NCBI RefSeq assembly: GCF_900102785.1
Contig: NZ_FNGC01000013.1
Span: 1-64,000, forward strand
DNA from: Arthrobacter sp. ok362
GTDB lineage: Bacteria; Actinomycetota; Actinomycetes; Actinomycetales; Micrococcaceae
Length of the DNA: 64,000 nt
Reading direction: 5' to 3'
Each line of letters begins with the position of its first letter. Positions within the stretch are counted from its first letter, which is position 1. Positions 10,430-19,468 of the stretch are shown here, piece after piece. Both the position numbers and the translations under genes were made by a program. The notes under the pieces are model-generated. The model did not search any database. It was not told where the DNA came from and worked only from the letters and a program-made list of their open reading frames with translations.

Positions 10430-10622
10430 ACCCTCCCTCACTTAACGCCCTGATCCAGCAGACCCTCCCTCAGTTGTCGTACTGATCCAGCCGACGCCCC
10501 CTCAGATATCGCAGTGCTCACTCGAACGCTCCCTCACCTGAAAACGGCATGTGAGGGAGCGTTGGGTGGGTGGGGGCCGGAGGTGAGGGAGCGTTGGGTG
10601 GGTGGGGGAGCGTTGCGTGGGT
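10430..10622. repeat. Intergenic GAGGGAGCGTT repeat cluster
   Basis: The 310-base gap between groEL and the RNase H gene holds no gene but a set of short repeats: CCTCCCTCA at 10432 and 10473, a CTGATCCAGC pair near 10450 and 10481, and TGAGGGAGCGTTGGGTGGG at 10552 and again at 10584 (period 32), with a third partial copy GGGGGAGCGTT at 10606. AACGCTCCCTCA (10525-10536) is the exact reverse complement of TGAGGGAGCGTT (10552-10563), giving a 12-bp stem with a 15-base loop. Confidence 0.75.
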
Positions 10623-10649
10623 GTCGGCAGGGTCTGGCAGGATAGGTCA

Positions 10650-11738
10650 GTGACGATTACAGCAGCGGCCGACGGTTCGGCCTTAGGAAATCCCGGCCCG
10701 GCCGGCTGGGCCTGGTACGTGAATGACGACTGCTGGCGGGCCGGTGGATGGCCCCACGGCACGAACAACCAGGGCGAGTTGATGGCGGTGCTGGACCTGT
10801 TCCGGGCGACGGCACACGTGCCCGGGGAAGACCTGCTGATCCTCTGTGACAGCCAGTACGTCATCAACGCGGTGACCAAGTGGATGCCAGGCTGGAAACG
10901 CAAGGGCTGGCGCAAGGCCGACGGCAAGCCGGTGCTGAACGTGGACCTCCTTAAGGAAATCGACCAGGCGCTCGTGGGCCGCAAGTACACCTTCGAATGG
11001 GTGCGGGGCCATGCTGGGCACGAGTTGAACGAAGCGGCAGACGTCCGGGCCCGGGCAGCGGCCACGGCGTACCAGCAGGGCGTGGCGGTCCGGCAGGGCC
11101 CCGGGTTCGGGACTTGGGAGGGCGGGACGCCCGAGGGCGAAACGCAGCAGGGCGAGCCGCCCGAGGGCGAGACACAGCAGGGCGAGAGGCAGCCGGCAGG
11201 CCAGACGGGCTCCACGCTCCCGCGGACCGCCCCGGAGACCGCACCAGCACAGGCCGCCCCCTCGCAGGCCGCAACCCGTGCGCAGGCGGCCCCGGCCCCT
11301 TCCGGCCAGCAGGAACTCTTTGGCGTACCAGGGGCCTACGACGAACCGGACCTCTTCAGCGAACTCGAAGAAGAGCCGGCCGTGGCCCTGGCGGCGGCTA
11401 GCCCCGAGGCCGTCGTCGAGTCCCTCGAGCGGGAACTGCTCCGCCCGGAAACCCGGGCGGACCTGGGCCGCACAGGCGTCCTGCTCCATCCGGACTTCAC
11501 CGAGATCGGCAGCTCCGGCAGGATCTGGACCCGCGACGCCATGATGATGTCGCTTGAGGACAACCCAGGCGGACCCGTGGAGCTGGAGCTGTTGGGCACG
11601 GACCGGCTGGGCGAGAAGACCATGCTCCTGACCTACCGCAGCCACACCCGCGAGGGATCGGCCCTGCGCAGCTCCCTGTGGATCCTTGAAGGCGCGCAGT
11701 GGCGGCTGCGCTTCCACCAGGGCACACCCGAGGCCTGA
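10650..11738 (+). CDS. rnhA: Ribonuclease HI with C-terminal DUF4440 domain
   Basis: Predicted endonuclease cutting the RNA strand of RNA:DNA hybrids, fused to a second domain. Residues 1-145 are a type-1 RNase H fold with the metal-binding carboxylates at D8 (AADGSALGNPG), E43 (NNQGELMAV), D67 (LCDSQYV) and D131 (NEAADVRAR), plus the histidine loop GHAGHE. A Gln/Gly/Pro/Ala-rich linker (about 146-255), with the repeated units EGETQQGE, leads to a DUF4440/SnoaL-like domain (about 256-362) containing LLHPDFTEIGSSGRIWTR and SSLWILEGAQWRLRFHQG. The GTG at 10650 is chosen because it places the family start TITAAADGSALGNPGP directly at the N-terminus; a longer frame from 10602 runs through the repeat cluster. 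All catalytic residues are intact; the role of the fused domain is unknown. Confidence 0.92.
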   Translation: MTITAAADGSALGNPGPAGWAWYVNDDCWRAGGWPHGTNNQGELMAVLDLFRATAHVPGEDLLILCDSQYVINAVTKWMPGWKRKGWRKADGKPVLNVDLLKEIDQALVGRKYTFEWVRGHAGHELNEAADVRARAAATAYQQGVAVRQGPGFGTWEGGTPEGETQQGEPPEGETQQGERQPAGQTGSTLPRTAPETAPAQAAPSQAATRAQAAPAPSGQQELFGVPGAYDEPDLFSELEEEPAVALAAASPEAVVESLERELLRPETRADLGRTGVLLHPDFTEIGSSGRIWTRDAMMMSLEDNPGGPVELELLGTDRLGEKTMLLTYRSHTREGSALRSSLWILEGAQWRLRFHQGTPEA

Positions 11739-11751
11739 CAGCCCGTGAGGC

Positions 11752-12039
11752 TCACGTGAAGCGTTGCGCATTGCCGAGTTCCGCCTGCGCGTAGGTGGCG
11801 GCCGCGGAATTCAGCGCGAGGTTAATGGACGCAAGGGAAGCCTCGACCCGGCCCTGGGTCAGCGTCCACTCGGCGACCAGGGTTTGGAAGTTTGTCGCCG
11901 CGGAGCCGCGCCAGCTGCCCTGGAGTTCGTCCAGCCCCCGTTTCATGGCATGGACGTCCGCGCTGATGCGCTCCACCGTGGCTTGCACGTTGGCGGACTT
12001 GAGCTGGAGGAGTTCCGTATCGACGGAGATGATGCTCAT
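11752..12039 (-). CDS. WXG100 family protein (ESAT-6-like)
   Basis: A 95-residue helical-hairpin protein of the WXG100/ESX family, usually secreted by type VII secretion systems as dimers. The central turn carries the W-x-G motif in QGSWRGSAATNF, flanked by two long amphipathic helices (about 5-40 and 48-88). No secretion signal peptide is present, as expected. The ATG at 12039 has GAGAGG 8 bases upstream. No EccC/EccD or partner WXG100 gene is seen in the window, so it is an orphan substrate or regulator here; it lies downstream of the two-component genes on the same strand but about 200 bases away. Family assignment is firm; function is not known. Confidence 0.9.
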   Translation of the reverse strand: MSIISVDTELLQLKSANVQATVERISADVHAMKRGLDELQGSWRGSAATNFQTLVAEWTLTQGRVEASLASINLALNSAAATYAQAELGNAQRFT

Positions 12040-12235
12040 GGGAATGCCTCTCGAATGTTCGGGAGGCAGCCGCGGCCCGGCGGAGCACGTGAACGTCAGA
12101 GATGGGGGTCTGTGTTGAGAGTTTGCGGTGAGAGTCTGCGGTGAAGGCTTGTGGCGGAACGGCTGCCTCGTCCGGATTTTCCGGACACCCCGAGCGTAGG
12201 CGGGCAACGCACCGGACGGACACCGCCGTCGGCTC

Positions 12236-13702
12236 CTATGTGGACAAATCTGCCGTGGACAGTTCCGTGGCTTCTTCGTCCAGGAACGGGATGCTGACCA
12301 CCAGCGTGGCACCGCCCCCGTCAGTCTCCCCGACCCGCACGGACCCGGAATGCGAGCCGACGATGGCGGCCACGATCGCCAGCCCAAGTCCGCTGCCGCC
12401 GGTCTCCCTGGTCCGGGAGGTGTCCGCCCGGTAGAAGCGCTCGAAAATACGGGCCGCTTCGTCATCCGGAACGCCCGGTCCGTGGTCCCGGACCTCGATT
12501 ACGGACTGCCGTGCTCCGTCCGGTGCGGCCCGGGTCCCGACGGCAATTTCGATCGGAGTGCCCTCCGGCGTGTACCGCAGGGCATTGCCGACCAGGTTGC
12601 TTACCACCTGGCGCAGCTTGGCTTCGTCCCCCAGCACCGGGGCGGGCGCGGGGGCCGCGCCGTCGAGCCCGGTGAGGGTGATGGTGCGGCTGCGGTCGGT
12701 CGCCTGGGTGTCCACCACCGCGTCGTTGGCCAGCAGCAGCAGATCCGCGGGTTTCTGCTGCAGCGGGCGCTGTTCATCGATCCTGGCCAGCAGCAGCAGG
12801 TCCTCCACCATGGTTCCCATGCGCTTGGCCTCGCTTTCGATCCGCCCCATCGCCGTGGCCACGTCTTCCGGGGTGGACAGCGCCCCCTGCCGATACAGCT
12901 CGGAGAACCCGCGGATGGTCACCAGCGGGGTGCGCAGTTCATGCGAGGCGTCGGCGGCGAAGCGGCGCATCCGTGCCTCGGACGCCATCCGGGCAGCGAA
13001 TGCTGTCTCAATGTGCGCGAGCATGGCATTGAGCGAGCTCCCGAGCCTCCCCACTTCGGTGTTGGGGTTTTCGATTTCCACGCGTCTCGAGAGGTCTCCG
13101 GCGGCGATCGCGGCGGCCGTCTTCTCCACCCGGGCCAGCGGCCGGAAGGACCGCGAGACGGTCCACGTGGCAATGAAGAACGCCAGCACGAGCGTCAGCA
13201 GGCCCACCCCCACCACCACCAGGGCGGCATGTTCCATCACGGAATCAACGGGGTCCAGCGGCAACCCGATCACGACCACCGCGCTGCGCTGGTTGTTGTC
13301 CACGACATTCAGGGCCACGACCCTCCAGTTGCCGCCCTCGGAGCCGCGGACCTGGAAGGGTACCTGCTCGCGTTCCCGGGCCTCGACCCCGGAAAAGGTG
13401 CTGATGGCGGGATGGGAGTCCTTGTCGCCGCCGAACGGATAGGGCGGCAGGCCCGGGCGGAAGACGATCAGCGAGTAGTCGGTGGGAACGGTGGAGCTGG
13501 TCTCCTGCAGCTGGGTGAAGGACTTCTCCAGCCGCACGGAATCGACGGCGGCCCGGAGTTTGTCATCTACCTGTCCCTGCAGGAAGCTGTGCAGCAGCGT
13601 CAGCGTGCCCGCACCAGTGGCCGTGAGGGCCACCAGCATCAGCGCCATGATGATGGCCACGAGCTGCGACCGCAGCGAAGCCGACTTCCAGCGGTGCAGC
13701 AA
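12236..13702 (-). CDS. Two-component sensor histidine kinase (EnvZ/PrrB-like with HAMP)
   Basis: Membrane sensor kinase of 488 residues. TM1 (about 13-38), an extracytoplasmic sensor of about 118 residues, TM2 (about 157-181), a HAMP linker (about 182-235), the dimerisation/phosphoacceptor helix FAADASHELRTPLVTIRGFSEL with His254, and a complete HATPase_c domain with N box (VVSNLVGNALRYTPEG), G1 (VRDHGPGVP), F box (IFERFYR) and G2 (GGSGLGLAIV). The frame is open far upstream, but the response-regulator gene ends at 13705; the TTG at 13702 directly after its stop gives MLHRWKSASLRSQL, the usual start of this family, so it is preferred. Translation is probably coupled to the regulator. The signal sensed is unknown. 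Confidence 0.93.
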   Translation of the reverse strand: MLHRWKSASLRSQLVAIIMALMLVALTATGAGTLTLLHSFLQGQVDDKLRAAVDSVRLEKSFTQLQETSSTVPTDYSLIVFRPGLPPYPFGGDKDSHPAISTFSGVEAREREQVPFQVRGSEGGNWRVVALNVVDNNQRSAVVVIGLPLDPVDSVMEHAALVVVGVGLLTLVLAFFIATWTVSRSFRPLARVEKTAAAIAAGDLSRRVEIENPNTEVGRLGSSLNAMLAHIETAFAARMASEARMRRFAADASHELRTPLVTIRGFSELYRQGALSTPEDVATAMGRIESEAKRMGTMVEDLLLLARIDEQRPLQQKPADLLLLANDAVVDTQATDRSRTITLTGLDGAAPAPAPVLGDEAKLRQVVSNLVGNALRYTPEGTPIEIAVGTRAAPDGARQSVIEVRDHGPGVPDDEAARIFERFYRADTSRTRETGGSGLGLAIVAAIVGSHSGSVRVGETDGGGATLVVSIPFLDEEATELSTADLST

Positions 13703-13704
13703 GG

Positions 13705-14415
13705 TCAGCGCTTCTCGGCAGTCCGCAGAACGTAGCCGACGCCGCGCTTGGTCTGGATCAGTGCCGGGGCATCGGGATCGATATCCACCTTGCGGCGCAG
13801 GTAGGAGATGTAGGACTCCACGATCGAGGCATCGCCGTTGAAGTCGTACTCCCACACGTGGTCAAGGATCTGGGCCTTGGACAGGACCCGGTTCGGGTTG
13901 AGCATGAGATAGCGCAGGAGCTTGAACTCGGTGGGGGACAGCTCGATCACGGTGCCGCCGCGGCGGACCTCGTGGGCGTCGTCGTCGAGCTGGAGGTCAT
14001 CGACCCGGATCACGGCGTCATCGTCGATTTGGGGCTGCGTGCGCCGGAGCACCGCGCGAATGCGGGCCACCACCTCGTCGAGGCTGAAGGGTTTGGTGAC
14101 GTAATCGTCCCCGCCCACGGTCAGGCCCGTGACCTTGTCCTCGGTGTCGTCCTTGGCCGTGAGGAACAGGACGGGGAAGTGTTTGCCGGCGGCGCGCAGG
14201 CGGCGCGTGACGGTGAAGCCGTCCATGTCCGGCAGCATGACGTCCAGGACTGCAAGATCGGGGGCGTGCTGCTCCGCGGCGGCCAGTGCCTCGCGCCCGC
14301 TGCCGGCCGAGACAACCTCGAAACCGGCGAAGCGCAGGGACGTCGACAGCAGCTCGCGGATGTTCGGTTCATCATCGACGACGAGCAGCTTTGCTTCGGG
14401 TCCGTTCTTTTTCAT
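13705..14415 (-). CDS. OmpR/PhoB-family response regulator
   Basis: Cytoplasmic transcription factor of 236 residues paired with the kinase just downstream. The receiver domain (about 9-122) has the acidic pair in LLVVDDEPNIRE, the phosphoacceptor Asp58 in AVLDVMLPDMDG, the conserved Thr (FLTAKD) and Lys (YVTKPFSLDE). The C-terminal winged-helix domain (about 140-233) shows ELSPTEFKLLRYLMLNPNRVLSK, the recognition region ASIVESYISYLRRKVD and the wing TKRGVGYVLR. The ATG at 14415 is preferred over an ATG at 14472 because receiver domains normally begin within about 10 residues of the start. Close to PrrA/MprA-type actinobacterial regulators; exact orthology not decided. Confidence 0.94.
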   Translation of the reverse strand: MKKNGPEAKLLVVDDEPNIRELLSTSLRFAGFEVVSAGSGREALAAAEQHAPDLAVLDVMLPDMDGFTVTRRLRAAGKHFPVLFLTAKDDTEDKVTGLTVGGDDYVTKPFSLDEVVARIRAVLRRTQPQIDDDAVIRVDDLQLDDDAHEVRRGGTVIELSPTEFKLLRYLMLNPNRVLSKAQILDHVWEYDFNGDASIVESYISYLRRKVDIDPDAPALIQTKRGVGYVLRTAEKR

Positions 14416-14516
14416 GTTCCCATGATGCTCCCAGACTCTGGGAGTTTTCTGAATGAAAAATGTGTGTTGCATGGGCCGCGCCTGTTGCGGTCGCGCCGGG
14501 GCGCGGAACCATCCGC

Positions 14517-16163
14517 CTAGCCGGCGGTGCCGACGTCCTTGGCGTCCATAATCCGGTAGGCGTAGCCCTGCTCGGCGAGGAAACGCTGCCGCTTCGCGGC
14601 GAAGTCCTGATCCAGGGTGTCGCGGGCGACCAGCGAGTAAAACCGGGCGGAGCGGCCGTCCTTCTTCGGACGCAGCAGCCGCCCCAAGCGCTGGGCCTCC
14701 TCCTGCCGGGACCCGAACGAACCGGAGACCTGGATCGCGACCGAAGCCTCGGGCAGGTCGATGGAGAAGTTGGCCACCTTGGACACCACCAGGGTCTGCA
14801 CCTCGCCCGCGCGGAAGGCGTCGAAGAGCCGCTGGCGTTCCTTGACCGAGGTGTCGCCCTTGATCACCGGCGCGTTGAGGCGCTCGCCGATCTCGTCGAG
14901 CTGGTCGATGTACTGCCCGATCACAAGGAGTTGCTCGCCGGCGTGTTCGGCGACGAGTTCTTCCACCACCCGCGTCTTCGTCTCGGAGGTGGCGCACAGG
15001 CGGTACTTGTCGGCGTCCTCGGCCATGGCATAGGCCACCCGTTCGTCGCGGGGCAGGTCCACCCGGACCTCCACGCAATCGGCGGGGGCGATGTAGCCCT
15101 GGGTCTCGATATCCTTCCACGGCGCGTCGTAGCGCTTCGGACCGATCAGGCTGAAGACCTCGCCCTCCCGCCCGTCCTCCCGCACCAACGTGGCGGTGAG
15201 CCCCAGCCGGCGCCGGGCCTGCAGGTCCGCCGTCATCCGGAAGATCGGCGCCGGCAGCAGGTGGACCTCGTCGTAGATGATCAGACCCCAGTCGTTGCCG
15301 TCAACGAGCTCCAGGTGCGGGTACAGGCCGCCGCGCTTCGTGGTCAGGACCTGGTAGGTGGCGATCGTGACGGGACGGACTTCCTTGACGGAGCCGGAGT
15401 ACTCTCCGATCTCCTCCTCGGTCAGCGACGTGCGCTTAATGAGCTCGTCCTTCCACTGCCGCGCGGCGACGGTGTTGGTCACCAGGATCAGCGTGGTGGT
15501 GGAGCTTGTGGCCATGGCGGCCGCCCCGACCAGCGTTTTGCCGGCGCCGCAGGGAAGGACGACGACGCCGCTGCCGCCGGCCCAGAAGTTCTCCGCTGCC
15601 AGTTGCTGGTAGGGCCGCAGCTTCCAGCCGGATTCGTTGAGCATGATGGGGTGCGGCGTGCCGTCCACGTAGCCGGCCAGGTCCTCGGCCGGCCAGCCAA
15701 TCTTGAGCAGCAACTGCTTGAGCTGGCCGCGCTGGGAGGAATGCACCACCACCGTCTCGCCGTCGATGCGCGGGCCGAGCAGTGGGGCGATCTTCTTGGC
15801 ACGGCTGACTTCTTCCAGCACCGGGTAGTCGGACGTACGCATGACCAGGCCGTGCTGCGGGTCCTTTTCCAGCCGGAGCCGGCCGTACCGGGACATGGTT
15901 TCTTCGACGTCGATCAGCAGGGAGTGCGGCACGGGGAACCGGGAGTACCTGAGCAGGGTGTCCAGCACCTTTTCGGCGTCCAGCCCGGCCGCCCGGGCAT
16001 TCCACAGCCCCAGCGGCGTCAACCGATAGCTATGCACATGCTCCGGGGCCCGTTCCAGCTCGGCGAAGGCCGCGATGGCGTGCCGGGCCTCCGTTGCGAG
16101 TTCGTGGTCGACCTCCAGCAGGATGGTCTTGTCACTCTGGACGATCAGGGGCCCGTCATTCAC
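14517..16163 (-). CDS. XPB/Rad25-like DNA repair helicase
   Basis: SF2 DNA helicase of 548 residues, bacterial homologue of eukaryotic XPB/Ssl2. The N-terminal part (about 1-170) carries the helicase_C_3-like damage-recognition region; the motor shows Walker A as LPCGAGKT (203-210), the Q-region RPYQQLAAENF before it, motif II as DEVH (298-301, IIYDEVHLLPAP), motif III GLTATLVREDGREGE, and motif VI QEEAQRLGRLLRPK. Motif II as DEVH is the XPB form. Its ATG overlaps the stop of the upstream helicase-associated gene by 4 bases (TCAT at 16160-16163), so the two proteins are translationally coupled and probably act together. Presumed role in DNA repair or transcription-coupled DNA opening; not proven in bacteria of this group. 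Confidence 0.95.
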   Translation of the reverse strand: MNDGPLIVQSDKTILLEVDHELATEARHAIAAFAELERAPEHVHSYRLTPLGLWNARAAGLDAEKVLDTLLRYSRFPVPHSLLIDVEETMSRYGRLRLEKDPQHGLVMRTSDYPVLEEVSRAKKIAPLLGPRIDGETVVVHSSQRGQLKQLLLKIGWPAEDLAGYVDGTPHPIMLNESGWKLRPYQQLAAENFWAGGSGVVVLPCGAGKTLVGAAAMATSSTTTLILVTNTVAARQWKDELIKRTSLTEEEIGEYSGSVKEVRPVTIATYQVLTTKRGGLYPHLELVDGNDWGLIIYDEVHLLPAPIFRMTADLQARRRLGLTATLVREDGREGEVFSLIGPKRYDAPWKDIETQGYIAPADCVEVRVDLPRDERVAYAMAEDADKYRLCATSETKTRVVEELVAEHAGEQLLVIGQYIDQLDEIGERLNAPVIKGDTSVKERQRLFDAFRAGEVQTLVVSKVANFSIDLPEASVAIQVSGSFGSRQEEAQRLGRLLRPKKDGRSARFYSLVARDTLDQDFAAKRQRFLAEQGYAYRIMDAKDVGTAG

Positions 16164-18655
16164 TGGAACAATTCCTCTGTAGCTTCTACGTCGATAATCC
16201 GGTGGATGGACAGGACCCGCTCGATCTCCTTTTCCGGATCGAACACCCGCACCCGCCCGCCATTCACAGCTACCGGAACAACCGTCTCGCGGCTGGCATT
16301 CCCCATGCTGTCCACGACGTTCATGACCACCCGCTGCCTGAGGCGGATAGCTTTCAGAAGCGTCTCCAGCCCCAGCTGGATCGCTTCCTCGCTGCCCGGG
16401 GCAGCCGCCGGCGAGTGAGCGCCGGAGCCAGGTGCCCGGGACCCGTCACCGCGCAGCACGGCCAGTTGGGCGTCGATGTCGGCCTCCGGCGGAGCGGTCC
16501 GCGGGGCGGTGTAGACGGGCCGGCCGATGCTGGGACCCGGGGTGCTGCGGCGCAGCCGGACGACGGCGGATGCTGCTTCCTCCAGAATGGGGGCGAGGCC
16601 CAGCCCCCTGAGGGTCTGGGCGGTTTCCCGGGGTGCGGCGTGCGAGAGGACCACGGTGGGCGCGATGCGCACCAGCCCGAGGCCGGCGGCGGCCGGGGCG
16701 TTGAGCAGTTCGAGCAAGGCAGCCTCGTCCTCGCTTTGGATGAAGCTGGCTGCTGCCCCCACGCGGAGCCGGGAGTGGCGCGCGGCGGTGTCTTCGATGA
16801 GGTACCGGAGTGGCTGCGGGATGGCGGTGGCCGAATGCTGGCGCAGGAAGTCCAAGATCGCCGCGGCGTCCTGGCCGGCGTCGAGGGCCCGGCGGACGGA
16901 GGCGACGGAGAAACGGTAGATGGTTGCCGGTCCCTGCCCTTCGGCCGCGGCCATGGTCAGGAGCCGTTCGCTCAGTTCGGGGTCGAGGTAGCCCGGTGCC
17001 ACCGCCGTCAGGTCCGCCTGCAGCAAGACATGTTGCAGGGCCGCCGGCAGGTGTTCGCCCAGGATCCCTAACGCCTCATCCGGCTGTTCGGCGGCGATCG
17101 CGGCGCCCAGCTGGCTGAGCGCCCCGGAGCCGATCAGGCCCAGCATCTCGGCTTCTGTGAGGATGCCGCGGATCAGCGAGCTGAAACGCCGGGCCATCCG
17201 GGGCTGGGTCCACTCGGCTCGCTCCAGCACCGCGGCGGCATCGAGAGCGGGGGCCTGTCCGTCGGGTGCCGCGGCTTCGAGGGTGAGTTCATTCAGGATT
17301 TCCAGGACCCGTTTACGGACCACCGGCGCGTCAGGCCGCTGCGCCTCGGCAGAGAGCGCATTGATGGTGGTCCCGGCCGAGTTCCGGTGGCCGGCCGGGC
17401 CCGGGGCGGCAGCATTCACGGGCTGGCCCACAAGGGACGGCGCGCGCTCGCTGGCCAGCCAGGCATTGACCAGCCACAGCCATTGTTCCTGCCGCGGCAG
17501 CGCCAGCCACTCCAGCTGCGGCGGCTGCACCCACGCAGAACTGTCGACGTCCAGCCGCAGCAGGCCGGCCATTGCGCAGAACTCCGCCAGAACGCCGGCC
17601 TCGTGCACGTCGATCCGGAGGGAATCCGCCAGCCGCTTCATCTCCCGGACCCCGACGCCCCCGCTGCGCAGCGTCGCCAGGGGCTGCTCGCGCACGGTGT
17701 AGAGCACTTCGCCCACGAGCCGCAGCGTCTCGGCAATAGCGCCCAACGCGGCGTTCCGGCGCAGCCCTGCGCTCGTGTGGCCAAGGTGGGGGACGGGCGG
17801 CACCAAGGAAAAACTCTCGATGACAAACCCGCCGCGCAGCGACACTCCGACGCTGTGCGGCAGTTCGACGTGGGCCGCGTCCAGCGGCACCAGCAGACCC
17901 CGGGCCAGCAGCCAGTCCACAGGGCCGACGTCGGCGCTTTCATGGAGCACGGAAGCCCGGCGCTGCGCCTGCGGAACGGCGCCCATGGCCCAGTTTCCGA
18001 ACCTGGCCAGCAGGGCGGCCGTCCGATTCGGCGCGGTGGCCAGGATTTGCTGCAGCGATTCCGGTGTTGCCGTCCAGTGCTGCAGCGACAGGGCCGCTTC
18101 CATCGGCGTCGTGGCGGGGGAGATGGACGCCCCGCTGCGGTGCAGTTCCGCCACCAGCTGCACCACGCGCTGCGCAAACGCCGGCTGGAGCCGCACGAGT
18201 TCGGTGTAGCTGCGCCCCAGCCCCGCAGGGTAGATGCCGATCACATCCTTGAGGCTGCCCACCGGAAGGTAGTGGCGCTGCTTGGCGGCGGCGGGAGCGG
18301 CACCGTGCGGCGGATCGGCGCGGTGGACGAGGGCCAGTTCCTGCAGGGAATGGAGGAGCCGGTCGATGGCTGCAAGCGAGGAGCCGTTGATCAGTTTCTT
18401 CAGCATCGCCGCCGAGGCGCTGTGCCCGGTATCGGCGTTGGTGCACAGGTGCAGGGTTTCCAGCACCTGCATTTGCGGACGGTTGAGCCGCTCGAGCGCC
18501 CGCTGGACGCTGACGCGTCCGCTGGCACGGGCGGCGAGGGCTGCGAAGTCCGGGACACCGGGAGAAATCAGGTCCGGCCGCGCGGAGAACAAGGCCCGCA
18601 ACGATTCGTCGCTTCGTGCCTGAAGTTCCTTGCTGAGCGCGCGGATGAGGGACAT
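16160..18655 (-). CDS. Helicase-associated domain protein (partner of XPB-like helicase)
   Basis: Large (831-residue) helical protein with a winged-helix-rich N-terminal half and a C-terminal helicase_C_3 (XPB/Ssl2 N-terminal-like) domain around TIYRFSVASVRRALDAGQDAAAILDFLRQ-type sequence at about residues 600-690. No ATP-binding motifs are present, so it is not itself a helicase. The N-terminus (MSLIRALSKELQARSDESL) and the tail with a WYL-like segment (ETVVPVAVNGGRVRVFDPEKEIE) match the actinobacterial family found next to XPB genes. The ATG at 18655 is the first start of the recognisable protein; the open frame upstream overlaps the next gene. The 4-base overlap with the helicase gene and conserved pairing argue for a complex. 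Confidence 0.9.
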   Translation of the reverse strand: MSLIRALSKELQARSDESLRALFSARPDLISPGVPDFAALAARASGRVSVQRALERLNRPQMQVLETLHLCTNADTGHSASAAMLKKLINGSSLAAIDRLLHSLQELALVHRADPPHGAAPAAAKQRHYLPVGSLKDVIGIYPAGLGRSYTELVRLQPAFAQRVVQLVAELHRSGASISPATTPMEAALSLQHWTATPESLQQILATAPNRTAALLARFGNWAMGAVPQAQRRASVLHESADVGPVDWLLARGLLVPLDAAHVELPHSVGVSLRGGFVIESFSLVPPVPHLGHTSAGLRRNAALGAIAETLRLVGEVLYTVREQPLATLRSGGVGVREMKRLADSLRIDVHEAGVLAEFCAMAGLLRLDVDSSAWVQPPQLEWLALPRQEQWLWLVNAWLASERAPSLVGQPVNAAAPGPAGHRNSAGTTINALSAEAQRPDAPVVRKRVLEILNELTLEAAAPDGQAPALDAAAVLERAEWTQPRMARRFSSLIRGILTEAEMLGLIGSGALSQLGAAIAAEQPDEALGILGEHLPAALQHVLLQADLTAVAPGYLDPELSERLLTMAAAEGQGPATIYRFSVASVRRALDAGQDAAAILDFLRQHSATAIPQPLRYLIEDTAARHSRLRVGAAASFIQSEDEAALLELLNAPAAAGLGLVRIAPTVVLSHAAPRETAQTLRGLGLAPILEEAASAVVRLRRSTPGPSIGRPVYTAPRTAPPEADIDAQLAVLRGDGSRAPGSGAHSPAAAPGSEEAIQLGLETLLKAIRLRQRVVMNVVDSMGNASRETVVPVAVNGGRVRVFDPEKEIERVLSIHRIIDVEATEELFQ

Positions 18656-18665
18656 CGCTTCAACG

Positions 18666-18899
18666 TTACCTTTCGCCCGGTCCGCGCGGGCGGCGCCGTG
18701 CGGCCACCGCGTCCGCAACGAGCGCCAGCATGAGCAGGAATGCCACTGGGAGCCCGTAGAGGGCCGTTGAGGTAATCCAGGTGGGCGCCACGACATTGTT
18801 GAAGGCCATGGCCATGACAGCACCGACGGCAGCAAGGGACAGCACAGCAAGGGTGGCCGCGGTTATCATCAGAGGCCGCCGGTAACGCGTCAGTGTCAT
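18666..18899 (-). CDS. Small two-helix membrane protein
   Basis: A 77-residue predicted membrane protein: basic start MTLTRYRRPL, a hydrophobic helix (about 11-33, TAATLAVLSLAAVGAVMAM), a short loop with NNVVAPTWITS, a second helix (about 42-62, ALYGLPVAFLLMLALVADAV) and a basic tail AARRRPRGPGER. It ends 10 bases before the start of the helicase-associated gene and may be the first gene of that unit. I do not recognise a named family. Codon use matches its neighbours, and hydrophobic pattern plus ATG start support a real gene. Confidence 0.75.
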   Translation of the reverse strand: MTLTRYRRPLMITAATLAVLSLAAVGAVMAMAFNNVVAPTWITSTALYGLPVAFLLMLALVADAVAARRRPRGPGER

Positions 18900-19076
18900 G
18901 TGGGCAACGCTAACAGTCCAGCATCGCCCGCGCCTCTAGCCGCTAAAGTGAACCTGGCAGGATAACCTTGGAGATACAGACCAACACGGTCCGGGCAGTC
19001 ATACCCTGAACCCGCGTATCCATGCGGATGCGGTGACCGCCGGCCGTGTCCCCGCAGAACGAAGAAGGTTGATTAC

Positions 19077-19460
19077 GTGCCTACCGGCAAGGTCAAGTGG
19101 TATGACAAGGAAAAAGGCTTCGGATTCCTCGCGGGCGAGGACGGCCAAGAAGTCTTCCTGCCCAAGTCCGCGCTGCCCGAGGGCGTCACGGAGCTCAAGG
19201 CCGGAACGCGCGTTGAATTTGGTGTAGCGGACGGCCGCAAGGGTGCCCAGGCCCTCGGCCTTCGCGTGCTGGACAAGACGCCGTCCATCGCGAAGGCCAA
19301 GCGGCCCAGTGCCAGGGACCTTGCCCCGCTGGTGCAGGACCTCGTCAGCGTGCTGGACAACCTTTCCGGGACCCTGTCCGCGGGCAAGTACCCGGAAGGC
19401 AACAAGGGCAAGGCGATCGCAGCGGCCCTCCGTAAGGTTGCCGACGAGCTGGATGTATAA
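19077..19460 (+). CDS. Cold-shock domain protein with C-terminal extension
   Basis: A 127-residue nucleic-acid-binding protein. Residues 1-65 form a cold-shock domain with RNP1 KGFGFLAG and the RNP2 position VFLPKSAL (the usual aromatic HWS is replaced by LPK), starting MPTGKVKWYDKEKGFGF. The remaining 60 residues form a charged helical extension (SARDLAPLVQDLVSVLDNLSGTL) seen in the actinobacterial two-part CSD proteins. The GTG at 19077 is the family start. It lies 8 bases before the DUF3027 gene, a conserved pairing in actinobacteria. The altered RNP2 suggests weaker or different ligand binding than classic CspA. Confidence 0.9.
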   Translation: MPTGKVKWYDKEKGFGFLAGEDGQEVFLPKSALPEGVTELKAGTRVEFGVADGRKGAQALGLRVLDKTPSIAKAKRPSARDLAPLVQDLVSVLDNLSGTLSAGKYPEGNKGKAIAAALRKVADELDV

Positions 19461-19468
19461 GGCTCTTG

